From: Acidobacterium sp.
GTDB lineage: Bacteria > Acidobacteriota > Terriglobia > Terriglobales > Acidobacteriaceae
DNA: 37,212 nt
Assembly: GCA_027315385.1 (NCBI GenBank)
Contig: DAHUYD010000072.1
Location: 1 to 37,212 of the forward strand
Reading direction: 5' to 3'
Below, piece after piece: positions 23,171 to 31,613 of the stretch. A model generated the notes under the pieces. The model was not told the origin of the DNA, did no database searches, and saw only the letters and a program-made list of their open reading frames with translations. Within the stretch, counting starts at the first letter, position 1. Every line of letters starts with the position of its first letter. Position numbers and translations under genes: made by a program.

Positions 23171-24405
23171 TGGATTGTCTTCATTCTGCGCTGCATGTAA
23201 TCCATCAGCAGATATTCGCCCAGCGTTTGCGGGGTGGTGAAGTAGGCTTTGCCCTTGCACATCTGCGTCACCTTCTGCACGAACTGCACCAGCCCATAAT
23301 CCGAGGCGAGCATGAAGGTGTTGATGAGGATGTTCTGCCGCTTGCAGCGCGAGACTTCTTCCAGCGTCTCGCTGACCACCAGGGGATCGAGCCCGAATGC
23401 GTTACGGTAAATGCGGCCGTCTTCGAGCGTAAGGGCGGAGGGCTTGCCGTCGGTGATCATGACGATCTGTTTCATGTCCTTGCGCTGGCGCGCCAAAATG
23501 CGCTGCGCCAGGCGGAGCCCTTCGCGGGTGTTGGTGTAATACGGCCCGACCTTCACGCGCGCCAGTTGCGAGACGGGAAGCTCCTCGGCCGAGTCGTGAA
23601 AGAGCACGAGCGAGAGGGTGTCGCCCGGATACTGCGTCCGGATGAGGTGCGCCAAAGCCATCGCCACTTTTTTTGCGGGAGTGAAGCGATCCTCGCCGTA
23701 CAGGATCATGGAGTGGGAGCAGTCCAGCATGACGACCGTTGCGCAGGAACTTTGATATTCGCTCTGGTGGACCTGTAAATCGTTGTATTCGAGATTCAGC
23801 GGCAGCGTCAGCCCCTCGCGGGCGATGGCGCTCTTGAGGGTCGCGGGGGCATCCAGGTTCAGCGTGTCTCCGAACTGATAGGGCTGCGAGCCTCCGCTTG
23901 TCTCCACGCCGGTCGCCCAGTGCCGCGTATCGTGCCGCCCAAGATTCGCCTTGCCCAGCGAACCCAGCAGGTCGCGGAGCGTTTTGTATCCCAGAAAATC
24001 CAGGCTCTTATCTGAAACTTCGAAGCGCGCCTCGGTCTGGGCATCTCCCATTTCGCCCCCTGCCTGGGAGACACTCGGCTGGGGCTGTTCCGGGCGGTCC
24101 GTCGCGATGTAGTTCTCGCGCTCCATCCGCTGCATCAGCTTGTCGATCAGATCGTCGAGCTTGCCTTCCGCCGACATCTGGTCGATCTTCTGTTGCAGCG
24201 CGTCGTCAAAGGCATCGCCCTGCTCCAGGGCGCGGCGCAGCGCCTCGCGCAGGTCTTCCATGGTCTGGTCCAGGTCCTGGAAGTCCGCGTAGGGATTCTG
24301 GAATCCCGAGTCCAGCAGGTAATCGGACAGCGCCTTCAGGAGATCGTCCATATCGATCTCGTTGGCCAGGTCGCCTGTGAACTTCGTATATCGAACGGTT
24401 TTCAT
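23167..24405 (-). CDS. VWA-domain protein, partner of the adjacent MoxR-like ATPase
   Basis: 412 residues. The N-terminal half is helical and acidic ([34 protein letters not shown]). The C-terminal half is a von Willebrand factor A domain with MIDAS residues D228-x-S230-x-S232 ([10 protein letters not shown]), Thr in YYTNTREGL and Asp in MITDGKPSA. No signal peptide or membrane segment, so it is cytoplasmic. The start lies 20 bp after the ATPase stop; the two form a unit, as MoxR-type ATPases and VWA proteins usually do. The pair is expected to act as a chaperone or metal-insertion device, but the client is unknown. The VWA family found beside chelatase-like ATPases fits better than ViaA or CobT, though I cannot exclude these. 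Confidence 0.85.
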   Translation of the reverse strand: MKTVRYTKFTGDLANEIDMDDLLKALSDYLLDSGFQNPYADFQDLDQTMEDLREALRRALEQGDAFDDALQQKIDQMSAEGKLDDLIDKLMQRMERENYIATDRPEQPQPSVSQAGGEMGDAQTEARFEVSDKSLDFLGYKTLRDLLGSLGKANLGRHDTRHWATGVETSGGSQPYQFGDTLNLDAPATLKSAIAREGLTLPLNLEYNDLQVHQSEYQSSCATVVMLDCSHSMILYGEDRFTPAKKVAMALAHLIRTQYPGDTLSLVLFHDSAEELPVSQLARVKVGPYYTNTREGLRLAQRILARQRKDMKQIVMITDGKPSALTLEDGRIYRNAFGLDPLVVSETLEEVSRCKRQNILINTFMLASDYGLVQFVQKVTQMCKGKAYFTTPQTLGEYLLMDYMQRRMKTIH

Positions 24406-24425
24406 TGAAAAGCCCGCAGCCCGGT

Positions 24426-25985
24426 TTAGTTAAAGCTTCCGCGCCGCGCTTTTCGCGTCTGCCACGGCTCATATTCGCGTTCCGCTTCCAATCGCTCCGC
24501 CCGCTCCGTGCGTTCCTGGGGCTTGCGCTGCGCGGCAAAGCTGCGCTCCTCATTGCGACTGATGCGCCGGTGCGCGCACATGCCCTCCAGCAGAAACTCG
24601 GCCGCGGCCGTCACGGTTTCCGGCGCGTCGCCTGCTTTCACGCCGAGCGGAGCGAGTTTTTCCAGCAATCCCTGAATCTGCTTCAGTTCGGAGAGCGTCG
24701 TCTTCGCCGGCTGGGCGTCGCTGATCTTTACCGTGCCCCCCAGGTTGAACCACTGCTCGATCTGCTCTGTGCTCACTTCGCCGAAATAGCGGGTCCACAT
24801 TTTGCCGATGGCCGCGCGGACGATGTCGCGGACCACGGTGTCCGCGCCTTTCATCTCGCCTTCGTATTCCAGCTCCAGCTTGCCGGTGATCCCGGGCAGG
24901 GCGGTGTACAGGTCGCCGACACGCGGCGCGACGCGGCTCTCGCCGTGCAACAGAGCGCGGCGCTCGGCATTGCTGACGGCCAGTTCGAGGGTGGCGATGG
25001 GCAGGCGCTGGCTAACGCCGCTGCGCTTGTCGACTTTCTTGTCGTCGCGCGCGGTGAAGGCCACCTGCTCGATGACTTCGCGCAGGTATTGCGGAACGGC
25101 AACGTCTCCGCTCTCGCGATCCGTCCATGCCTCCTGGGCGGTGATGGCGATGCCCTCCTCCAGCGTCTCGGGATAGTGCGTGCGAATCTCCGATCCGATG
25201 CGATCCTTCAGGGGCGTGACGATCTTGCCGCGCGCAGTGTAGTCCTCGGGATTGGCGCTGAAGACGAGCGCGACATCGAGCTCCAGGCGCACAGGATAGC
25301 CCTTTATCTGCACGTCGCCTTCCTGCATGATGTTGAACAACGCCACCTGAATTTTTCCGGCGAGATCGGGCAGCTCGTTCACGGCAAAGATGCCGCGATT
25401 CGCGCGGGGCAGCAGCCCGTAATGCATGGTCATTTCGCTGGCCAGATCGTGTCCACCCTTCGCGGCCTTGATCGGATCGAGATCGCCGATCAGGTCCGCA
25501 ACGGTCACGTCCGGAGTGGCGAGCTTCTCGACGTAGCGCTCTTCCCTGCCCAGCCAGCCGAGCGGCGTCGCATCGCCCTGCTCGACGATGAGATCGCGGC
25601 AGCGGCGGCAGAGAGGCGCGTAAGGATTATCGCGAATCTCGCAGCCCGCCACGTACGGCAGGTGCTCGTCCAGCAGCCCGGTCAGCTCGCGCAGGATGCG
25701 GCTCTTGGCCTGGCCACGCAACCCCAGCAGAATAAAATTCTGCCGCGACAGGATCGCATTGACGATCTGCGGCACCACAGTGTCCTCGTACCCGATGATG
25801 CCGGGGAAGATCGAATCTTTGGCCCTGAGACGCGCAATCAGGTTCTCGCGCAGCTCGTCCTTCACCATGCGGGTGCGCAGCCGTGTCTCATTCCACTCCC
25901 GGCTGGCCCGCAGCTCTCCCAGCGTCTGGGGCAGATGGGCTGGACGCGCTTTCGGGTCGGACTTTTTCGCCTCTCGAGTTGCCAT
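24426..25985 (-). CDS. MoxR/magnesium-chelatase-like AAA+ ATPase with atypical Walker motifs
   Basis: 519 residues from MATREAKKSD; this start is set by AAGGAG seven bases upstream (an in-frame ATG 19 codons earlier lacks one). The ATPase core spans about 60-400. Walker A is GLRGQAKS at 88-95: the usual second glycine (GxGK) is alanine. Walker B ends in NE (FAVNELPDL, N203-E204) instead of DE. Sensor 1 is ALVFSANPEDY and a likely arginine finger lies in PLKDRIGSEIR. Between Walker A and B, C115, C126 and C129 (AGCEIRDN, PLCRRCRDL) look like a zinc-knuckle insertion. The C-terminal 120 residues are helical and end in a charged tail. Family knowledge: this type works with a VWA partner, here the next gene. 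Metal chelation is possible but no BchH-like subunit is nearby. Confidence 0.85.
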   Translation of the reverse strand: MATREAKKSDPKARPAHLPQTLGELRASREWNETRLRTRMVKDELRENLIARLRAKDSIFPGIIGYEDTVVPQIVNAILSRQNFILLGLRGQAKSRILRELTGLLDEHLPYVAGCEIRDNPYAPLCRRCRDLIVEQGDATPLGWLGREERYVEKLATPDVTVADLIGDLDPIKAAKGGHDLASEMTMHYGLLPRANRGIFAVNELPDLAGKIQVALFNIMQEGDVQIKGYPVRLELDVALVFSANPEDYTARGKIVTPLKDRIGSEIRTHYPETLEEGIAITAQEAWTDRESGDVAVPQYLREVIEQVAFTARDDKKVDKRSGVSQRLPIATLELAVSNAERRALLHGESRVAPRVGDLYTALPGITGKLELEYEGEMKGADTVVRDIVRAAIGKMWTRYFGEVSTEQIEQWFNLGGTVKISDAQPAKTTLSELKQIQGLLEKLAPLGVKAGDAPETVTAAAEFLLEGMCAHRRISRNEERSFAAQRKPQERTERAERLEAEREYEPWQTRKARRGSFN

Positions 25986-26013
25986 TCCGGCTCCTTGTTC
26001 CGTGTGCCGCATT

Positions 26014-26042
26014 CTTTTGGACGCGGTGATCGACGGTGTCAA
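26014..26042 (-). promoter_or_regulatory. Candidate promoter of the ATPase-VWA operon
   Basis: A perfect -35 hexamer TTGACA (26042-26037, minus strand) lies in the 103-bp gap between the Lon-N-domain gene and the ATPase. The 17-bp-spaced -10 would be CAAAAG (26019-26014), a poor match; AAGAAT lies at 20-bp spacing. The start codon is about 29 bp further on and has a strong Shine-Dalgarno sequence, so this unit is leadered. Confidence 0.4.
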
Positions 26043-26088
26043 TTAAATTCCAGAGGATTTTAGTTTCGTTCGTTCCGGAGACCCGGCT

Positions 26089-26670
26089 TCAGTTCGGCGC
26101 GCCGGCCGCCAAGTTATGCAGGCGCGGCAGCATCTCCTGATAAAACTCCAGCAGGCGGGCGGTTCTGTCGGCGTCCGACCGGCTGACCAGCAGCTGCTGC
26201 TTGAATCCCAGGTCCGACGGCAGCGCATCGGCCAACTGGAAGGCCACCGGCCCGTTCAAATCCAGTTGGGTGAGGGGAGCGTCAATTCCCGCCATGTGCA
26301 GCGTAACGAAATGCAGGGCCGCGCATTCTTCGCGCTCGTCGCGGGTCGAGCCCTGGCCCTCGTCCTCAAAGAACTCCACATCCGCCTGCAGAAAGCTCCG
26401 CGAATCGTCCAGGCCCTCGATTTCAAAACGCCGCGCGCCTTCGCACAGGATGTCCGTGCGCCCGTCGGCGTAGCGCTCCAGCACGCGCACAATGTTAGCC
26501 GTGCATCCGATGACGGCAAGCCGGTCGGGTTCACCGCGCACCACGCCGAACTCCTTCTTTTCCGCGAGACATTCTCCGATCATCTCGCGATACCGTTCTT
26601 CGAAGATGTGCAGCGGCAGAGCCGACCCTGGAAACAACACCGTGTCCAGAGGGAAAAGGGGAATCCTCAT
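26089..26670 (-). CDS. Stand-alone Lon N-terminal (LON substrate-binding) domain protein
   Basis: 193 residues beginning MRIPLFPLDTVLFPGSALPL, the hallmark LON domain start, followed by HIFEERYREMI, EFGVVRGEPD and VIGCTANIVRVLER (PUA-like beta part), then a helical bundle (LTQLDLNGPVAFQLADALP, LLVSRSDADRTARLLEF). No AAA+ or protease domain follows, so it is not Lon protease itself. Such proteins are widespread and poorly characterised; a role in substrate recognition is only assumed. It is upstream of the ATPase-VWA pair on the same strand, but a 103-bp gap with a -35 consensus separates them. A CATAAT element lies 7 nt before its ATG. Confidence 0.88.
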   Translation of the reverse strand: MRIPLFPLDTVLFPGSALPLHIFEERYREMIGECLAEKKEFGVVRGEPDRLAVIGCTANIVRVLERYADGRTDILCEGARRFEIEGLDDSRSFLQADVEFFEDEGQGSTRDEREECAALHFVTLHMAGIDAPLTQLDLNGPVAFQLADALPSDLGFKQQLLVSRSDADRTARLLEFYQEMLPRLHNLAAGAPN

Positions 26671-26677
26671 CTACGTC

Positions 26678-26683
26678 ATTATG
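26678..26683 (-). promoter_or_regulatory. -10-like element of the LON-domain gene
   Basis: CATAAT on the minus strand, one mismatch from TATAAT, 7 nt before the ATG at 26670. The intervening bases hold no Shine-Dalgarno sequence, which fits a leaderless transcript. Confidence 0.4.
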
Positions 26684-26718
26684 CTCGTGCGGCGGAATTC
26701 GTGCACGGGCGAGAGAGC

Positions 26719-26744
26719 GCGGCGGGGGATTTCACCGCGGCCGC
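26719..26744 (-). terminator. Imperfect GC-rich hairpin after the CE15 gene
   Basis: On the plus strand, arms GCGGCGGGGG and CCGCGGCCGC around the loop ATTTCA can pair at 8 of 10 positions. It lies 26 bp past the stop of the glucuronoyl esterase gene. No clear T-tract follows, so it is only terminator-like. Confidence 0.3.
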
Positions 26745-26770
26745 ACTGCCGAGTGCTGCTTCCACGCGGG

Positions 26771-28336
26771 TCAGCTCGTGAACGGATATCCGATGAACTT
26801 GTCGGCCCAGCGAATGAAAAAGATCACATTGGGCGCGTCGGTGTGGCCGCCGTCGTCCTGCCGCCAGGCCAGTTTGCCGCCGAGTAAGCCGTCATTCACG
26901 GGAGGCATGGGCGCAGTGCGGTAGTCGAGGTTGCCGGTGCTGAGGCCGGGCGCGCCCAGCAGCGTCCAAACCGGGCTGGCCGCCACGGTTGCCATCCAGC
27001 TGCCCTGATGATCGAGCCAATGGGCATCGCCCTTCGCGGGAATGCCGTAGCTGATGAACGTGAGCCGCGGCGCGCAGAGCGCGATCAGCTCGTTCGAGTC
27101 CACAGGAATGTCGCCGGGATTCATGCTGCCGAAGGTCGCCTTCGAAGCGCCGTACTTGAGGAAGTTCTCAGCCATCCAGTAGTACTCTCCGCCGGTGAGA
27201 CTGTAGACAGACTCGCCGAAATTGCGGCGGAGCAGCGTGGCGCCGCCCTTGCCCGACGAGCCGACGAGCACCATGGCGAATCGCTGGTCGAAGGCCATCG
27301 TGACCAGGGCCGCTTTGCCGTAGCGCGAGACGCCCTCAATGCCGACTTCCTTCGCGTTCACGGCCGGATTCGTCTCGAGAAAATTGAGGCCCTGGCTGGC
27401 AGCCCATCCCCAGGCGCGCAGCGCGCCCCACTGATCCGGCTTTCGCGGCTGGCCGTGGTTCGTCAGGCCAATGATTCCCCGCGTCAGGCCCTCGGCGCTG
27501 TCGGCCTGCGCGCTCTGCGGATCGAGGGCGGCGTAGCCCCACCCCGCCGCGATCAGCTCCCAGGTGCTGGGCAGCCCGCCATCGGCGTTCAGGTGCGGAA
27601 ACTCGAAGGGTCTGGCGGGAATGGGCTGCCATGCCGGATGCGACGCCATTACCGGCGCCAGCGAAGGATCCTGCTTCACCAGCAGCGCCTTCATTGCACT
27701 GTTGATTTTCGCCAGCTCATCCGTGGACGGCTGCACAGGATTCGGAAACCCGCTGGGCCCAAACATGATGAGGACAGGCACGGGCCCCTTCACATCCGCC
27801 GGCGTGACCAGGGTCATGCGCAGATTCACATGGATCAGCGGATACGCGCGGTTATCCACGCGCCCGTTGAGCTCGGTCGCGATCACCTGATGGAAGCCGA
27901 CGTATTCCTTCTCGCTGGCGACCACGGACCACGTCACCCTGGGCACGTTCTTCGGCACAAAGCCGTAGACGTACTCTTCGAAATCGTGGACGATCTGCGG
28001 ACGCCGCTCCGTCCACCATTGCTGCGCGGTGGTCACCTTGCGGCCATCGTTCAGCGTGAGCGCATCCGGCACATTGGGCCAGGGGTTCGCTTTCGACTCG
28101 TCGTAATTCGCGTGATCGGGGGCGTTGGGATCGCCGCTGGGCCCCGGGCGCAGCGCTTCAATGCCCATTTGCTTCATCGCGAAGGCGTGCGCCTGATCGG
28201 CGGTGAACGTGACTGGCGGCGGCAGCGGCTTCTTCGCGGCGGCGTTTTGCGCCCGCGCCGGAGCAATCGCGATCGACAGGAACACAGCAAGAGGCAGGAT
28301 GGACCAGGAGGGCATACAACGCGCTCGGATGATCAT
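26771..28336 (-). CDS. Secreted CE15 glucuronoyl esterase
   Basis: 521 residues from the ATG at 28336, which has AAGGA eight bases upstream; a second in-frame ATG (MPSWSILPL) is seven codons on. The signal peptide ends near PARAQ. The alpha/beta-hydrolase core carries the CE15 nucleophile motif G-V-S-R-Y-G with Ser337, an oxyanion arginine in the same motif, and a candidate catalytic histidine in GDAHWLDHQGSW (H439 or H443). Large family regions such as NADGGLPSTWELIAAGWGYA, KPDQWGALRAWGWAA and SSGKGGATLLRRNFGES are visible. CE15 enzymes cut ester bonds between lignin and 4-O-methyl-glucuronic acid of xylan. Expected location: periplasm or outside. It is divergent from the SGNH esterase with a 60-bp shared promoter region. 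Confidence 0.87.
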   Translation of the reverse strand: MIIRARCMPSWSILPLAVFLSIAIAPARAQNAAAKKPLPPPVTFTADQAHAFAMKQMGIEALRPGPSGDPNAPDHANYDESKANPWPNVPDALTLNDGRKVTTAQQWWTERRPQIVHDFEEYVYGFVPKNVPRVTWSVVASEKEYVGFHQVIATELNGRVDNRAYPLIHVNLRMTLVTPADVKGPVPVLIMFGPSGFPNPVQPSTDELAKINSAMKALLVKQDPSLAPVMASHPAWQPIPARPFEFPHLNADGGLPSTWELIAAGWGYAALDPQSAQADSAEGLTRGIIGLTNHGQPRKPDQWGALRAWGWAASQGLNFLETNPAVNAKEVGIEGVSRYGKAALVTMAFDQRFAMVLVGSSGKGGATLLRRNFGESVYSLTGGEYYWMAENFLKYGASKATFGSMNPGDIPVDSNELIALCAPRLTFISYGIPAKGDAHWLDHQGSWMATVAASPVWTLLGAPGLSTGNLDYRTAPMPPVNDGLLGGKLAWRQDDGGHTDAPNVIFFIRWADKFIGYPFTS

Positions 28337-28396
28337 CGGTGATATCCTTCGTTGCGAAAAGCGATTTAGTTCGGAACCAAGACTAGACCATTCGTT

Positions 28397-29635
28397 ATGA
28401 AATCGGCAAAACTCCCGTTGCTTGCTTTCGTCTTCTTCGCGGCCATTCCGCTCTTCGCCGCCGGGGTGCGCATTCAGCCGGTGTGGGTGGGTAGCTGGGC
28501 GGCGTCCCAGCAGATTCCAGAGCCGCGGAATTCGCTGCCTCCCGGCGCGCTGCGAGACGCCACGCTTCGCCAGATCGTTCACCTGTCGGTGGGCGGCGAC
28601 ACCCTTCGCATTCACGTCTCCAATGCCTTCGGCACCCGGCCGCTGCTGTTCAGCGCGGTGCATATTGCGCGCGCGGCTACGGCAGGGTCGACGTCCGCCA
28701 TCGATCCCGCCACGGATCGCGCGGTCACCTTCAACGGCTCGCCGTCGGTCGTGGTCCCGGCCGGCGCGGAATACATTTCCGATCCCGTGCATCTGGAGAT
28801 GCCTGCGCTCTCGAGCCTCGCGATTACGATCTACTTCACCGATCCGCCGGCTCGGGAGACCGGGCATCCCGGCTCGCGCGCGGATTCGTACTACGTGCAG
28901 GGAAACCAGGTCTCCGCGCCGTCGCTGGCGAACGCGCAGACGGTCGAGCACTGGTATCAGATTTCCGGCGTCGACGTGCTCGCTCCGGCTGACTCCGCCT
29001 CCATCGTCGCGCTTGGCGATTCCATCACCGACGGGCACGCCACGACGACCAACGGCAACGATCGCTGGACCGACGATCTGGCGGCGCGACTGCAGGCCTC
29101 GCCCGCGATGCGCAACGTTTCAGTACTGAACCAGGGCATCGGCGGCAATTGCCTGCTGACGCAATGCCTGGGCCCCAATACGCTGGCCCGCTTCGACCGC
29201 GACGTGCTGGCGCAAACCGGCGTTCGGTGGGTAATTGTTTTTGAAGGAGTGAACGACCTGGGTGGGCTGACGTTTCACGGCGCCGTGCCAGCTGCCGCCC
29301 ATCAGGAGCTGGTCCAGGGCATTATCGGCGCGTACCGGCAGATCATCGAGCGGGCTCACGCTCGCGGCATCGAGGTCATCGGCGCAACGATTACTCCTTT
29401 CGCCGGCTCCGGGTTCTACCATCCCGGCGCCGCCACGCTGTCCGATCTGGATACGATCAATGCGTGGATTCGCGCTCCAGGCCACTTTGACGCGGTACTG
29501 GACTTCAACAAGGTCATCGCGGACCCCGCCGATCCGGAGCGATTGAAACCGGCGTGGGACTCGGGCGACCACCTGCATCCCAATCCCGCCGGTTACCACG
29601 CGCTGGCGGATTCAATCCCGCTCAGCCTCTTTTGA
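28397..29635 (+). CDS. Secreted SGNH/GDSL-type esterase
   Basis: 412 residues with a signal peptide (MKSAKLPLLAFVFFAAIPLF). An N-terminal beta domain of about 190 residues (WVGSWAASQQIPEP, TLRQIVHLSVGGDTLRIHVS) precedes the SGNH hydrolase domain: Ser in ALGDSITDG (block I), Gly in NQGIGGN (II), Asn in EGVNDLG (III), and Asp/His in SGDHLHPN (V). The GSWAAS...RQIVHLSVGG N-terminus is common in secreted GDSL esterases near glycan-degrading genes. Substrates may be acetyl groups on xylan, pectin or other polysaccharides; sequence alone does not tell. It is divergent from the CE15 gene, suggesting joint control. Confidence 0.88.
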   Translation: MKSAKLPLLAFVFFAAIPLFAAGVRIQPVWVGSWAASQQIPEPRNSLPPGALRDATLRQIVHLSVGGDTLRIHVSNAFGTRPLLFSAVHIARAATAGSTSAIDPATDRAVTFNGSPSVVVPAGAEYISDPVHLEMPALSSLAITIYFTDPPARETGHPGSRADSYYVQGNQVSAPSLANAQTVEHWYQISGVDVLAPADSASIVALGDSITDGHATTTNGNDRWTDDLAARLQASPAMRNVSVLNQGIGGNCLLTQCLGPNTLARFDRDVLAQTGVRWVIVFEGVNDLGGLTFHGAVPAAAHQELVQGIIGAYRQIIERAHARGIEVIGATITPFAGSGFYHPGAATLSDLDTINAWIRAPGHFDAVLDFNKVIADPADPERLKPAWDSGDHLHPNPAGYHALADSIPLSLF

Positions 29636-29659
29636 CAGGGGCTGCGCGGGGAAGGGGAA

Positions 29660-29977
29660 TCATTCGGCCATTTCCAGGTCGTCCAGCATGGCCTGCATCT
29701 CGCTCGCGGCATGCTGATTCCCTGTCCTGCGCGCGGAGGCGATGCCCTCGCCCAGACGCTGTTTGGCGTCCGCGACTCGCCGCGCCTTCGCCAGGGTTTG
29801 TGCGGACATGAAATAGCCCGCCGTGTATTCGGGATGATCCTGGAGCAACCGGTCGAACTCAGCGAGAGCCGAGGCGGTCTCGCCTCGCGCGGCATGCTCC
29901 ATCGCCAGTCCGTAGCGGGCGAATGCATTCTTCGGATCCTGCTCAAGGATTTCTTTCAGGCTCGCCAACTTATCCAT
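29660..29977 (-). CDS. Small TPR-repeat protein
   Basis: 105 residues with two to three tetratricopeptide-like repeats: LEQDPKNAFARYGLAMEHAA, SALAEFDRLLQDHPEYTAGY and a degenerate third (QTLAKARRVADAKQRLGEGI). It ends with a short acidic helix (MQAMLDDLEMAE). It has no signal peptide. The start has GAGGG about five bases upstream. It probably acts as a protein-interaction scaffold; no partner can be named. It converges with the SGNH gene (24 bp between stops) and diverges from the thioesterase. Confidence 0.75.
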   Translation of the reverse strand: MDKLASLKEILEQDPKNAFARYGLAMEHAARGETASALAEFDRLLQDHPEYTAGYFMSAQTLAKARRVADAKQRLGEGIASARRTGNQHAASEMQAMLDDLEMAE

Positions 29978-30076
29978 TTTTGCCCTCGACTACCGTCATC
30001 AACATCATCCCCGACCCGCCTCGACGAAGCAAAATCCCCGCCGCGCTGCGAGCGCTGGGGTCCGATCCCTGTGCTG

Positions 30077-30082
30077 TACCCT
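30077..30082 (+). promoter_or_regulatory. -10-like element before the thioesterase gene
   Basis: TACCCT, preceded directly by TG, lies 6 nt before the ATG at 30089. The same TGTACCCT string occurs 6 nt before the mrp start, 602 bp downstream. No Shine-Dalgarno sequence intervenes. The 111-bp gap back to the TPR gene holds nothing else clear. Confidence 0.4.
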
Positions 30083-30088
30083 AATCTC

Positions 30089-30625
30089 ATGGACATCAAG
30101 ACGACCGGCCCCGCGCTGCCCGCACGCCTTATCAGCGAATCGCAGTCGGAGATGACTGAGCTGATTCTGCCCAACGACGCCAACACCCTGAACAATCTGC
30201 TGGGCGGCCGCCTTATGAATTTCATCGACCTGGTCGGCGCCATGGCCGCCTTCCGCCATGCGCGCAGCTACGTGGTGACGGCTTCCATGGAGCACATCGA
30301 CTTTATCGCGCCGGTCCATGTGGGGGATCTGCTGATCCTGAAATCTTCGATCAATCGCGCCTTCCGCACCTCGATGGAGGTGGGGGTGAAGGTGTGGGTG
30401 GAGAACACGCTCGCCGGCATTCATCGCCACGTTGCCTCGGCGTATCTTACGTTTGTCGCAATCGACCCGCAGGGACGCCGGGTTCCCGTGCCACCGCTTG
30501 AACTCCAGACCGATGAGGAGAAGCGCCGCTTCGAGGATGCGGGACGGCGACGCGAGATTCGCGAATCGGAAGCGCGCCGGCGCCGCATCCCTAAATTCGA
30601 CCCCACCACCCCCATCAAAGCGTAG
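30089..30625 (+). CDS. Acyl-CoA thioesterase, hotdog fold (YciA/BFIT type)
   Basis: 178 residues. The hotdog core has LILPNDANTLNNLLGGRLMNFID, with the catalytic N/D and helix of the acyl-CoA thioesterase family, then AAFRHARSYVVTASMEHIDFI and VHVGDLLILKSSINRAFRTS, and VASAYLTFVAID. The C-terminal 45 residues are charged (EEKRRFEDAGRRREIRESEA). It hydrolyses acyl-CoA to free acid and CoA in the cytoplasm; chain-length preference is unknown. The start at 30089 is preferred to the long upstream frame because homology begins there and a -10-like element lies just before. Confidence 0.88.
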   Translation: MDIKTTGPALPARLISESQSEMTELILPNDANTLNNLLGGRLMNFIDLVGAMAAFRHARSYVVTASMEHIDFIAPVHVGDLLILKSSINRAFRTSMEVGVKVWVENTLAGIHRHVASAYLTFVAIDPQGRRVPVPPLELQTDEEKRRFEDAGRRREIRESEARRRRIPKFDPTTPIKA

Positions 30626-30654
30626 AAGGGCTTTCTGCCGGCTCGCGGACCGGC

Positions 30655-30684
30655 TTCACCCCAATCCCCCGCACCTTGTACCCT
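30655..30684 (+). promoter_or_regulatory. Candidate promoter of mrp
   Basis: TTCACC (30655-30660) and TACCCT (30679-30684) are separated by 18 bp; the -10 ends 6 nt before the ATG at 30691. The string TGTACCCT repeats that before the thioesterase. A short or absent leader is implied. Confidence 0.4.
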
Positions 30685-30690
30685 GTATCT

Positions 30691-31521
30691 ATGGCGCATC
30701 CACCTACTCCGCCGCCTCCCACCGCGCTTCCCGGCGTCAAGTCCATCGTTGCGATTGGTTCCGGAAAGGGCGGCGTGGGCAAGACGACGCTGGCCGTCAA
30801 CCTGGCCATCGCCCTTGCGAAACTCGGGCATCGCATCGGCCTCATCGACGCCGATATCTACGGACCCAACGTGCCGCTGATGCTCGGATCGGGCCGCCAG
30901 CCGCGCGTGCTCGAAAACAATCAGATTGAGCCCAACGTCGCATACGGCGTCAAGGTCATCTCCATTGGCCTGATCTCGCCGGGAGATAAACCGCTTGTGA
31001 TGCGCGGCCCCATGCTGAATCAGATCATCCGCCAGTTTCTCCAGCAGGTGGAGTGGGGCGAGCTGGACATTCTCCTGATCGATCTGCCGCCCGGCACCGG
31101 CGACGTTGTCATCTCCCTGGTGCAGACGGTTCCGCTCACCGGGGCGGTGGTCGTCTCCACGCCCTCCGACGTTGCGCTGCAGGACGCGCGCAAGGCTCTC
31201 GAAATGTTCCACCAGGTGAATGTCGAGGTGCTGGGCATTGTCGAGAACATGTCCCACTTTACGTGCCCGCACTGCCATCACGAGATCGACATCTTCTCCC
31301 GGGGCGGGGCGGAGCGCATGGCCAGGCAATTCAACGTTCCGTTCCTGGGCTCGGTGGAGCTGCTCCAGGAAATCCGGCACGGCGGCGACACAGGCGTGCC
31401 GGTGGCGCTCGCCGGACCCGAATCGCCGCTCGCGGCTCAGTTCTACGCGATCGCCGGCCATCTGGCCGATCACGCACTGGCGCTGGCCGCGAAATCGGAG
31501 AATATCTTCGAGATTTCATGA
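30691..31521 (+). CDS. mrp: Mrp/ApbC/NBP35-family Fe-S carrier ATPase
   Basis: 276-residue deviant-Walker P-loop ATPase. SGKGGVGKTT is the Mrp-type deviant Walker A (signature lysine), followed by LIDADIYGPNVPLMLG, DILLIDLPPGTGDVVI and SVVSTPSDVA-type motifs. The CxxC in FTCPHCHHEIDIF binds the bridging [4Fe-4S] cluster in the dimer. It assembles or transfers Fe-S clusters in the cytoplasm. The N-terminal DUF59/MIP18 domain found in E. coli Mrp is absent; a short Pro-rich stretch (PPTPPPPTALPG) stands in its place, as in shorter family members. It follows the thioesterase by 65 bp. Confidence 0.92.
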   Translation: MAHPPTPPPPTALPGVKSIVAIGSGKGGVGKTTLAVNLAIALAKLGHRIGLIDADIYGPNVPLMLGSGRQPRVLENNQIEPNVAYGVKVISIGLISPGDKPLVMRGPMLNQIIRQFLQQVEWGELDILLIDLPPGTGDVVISLVQTVPLTGAVVVSTPSDVALQDARKALEMFHQVNVEVLGIVENMSHFTCPHCHHEIDIFSRGGAERMARQFNVPFLGSVELLQEIRHGGDTGVPVALAGPESPLAAQFYAIAGHLADHALALAAKSENIFEIS

Positions 31522-31613
31522 GCGACCAGAGGGGCGCGTTGTCCGGGCCCCGCCGCTGGCGCGAGATATCCGCGCAGAAGCCCCGTGCCTATGCCCTAAT
31601 TTACCGGCGGTAA
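31518..31613 (+). CDS. Doubtful 31-residue ORF coupled to mrp stop
   Basis: An ATG overlaps the mrp stop as ATGA and opens a 31-codon frame (MSDQRGALSGPRRWREISAQ...RR) that ends inside the 3' end of the convergent response-regulator gene. The product would be strongly basic. The ATGA overlap is the same arrangement used by real coupled genes in this window (cheW, cheR, deoA), but the ORF is short, unrecognised and may be chance. Confidence 0.2.
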   Translation: MSDQRGALSGPRRWREISAQKPRAYALIYRR

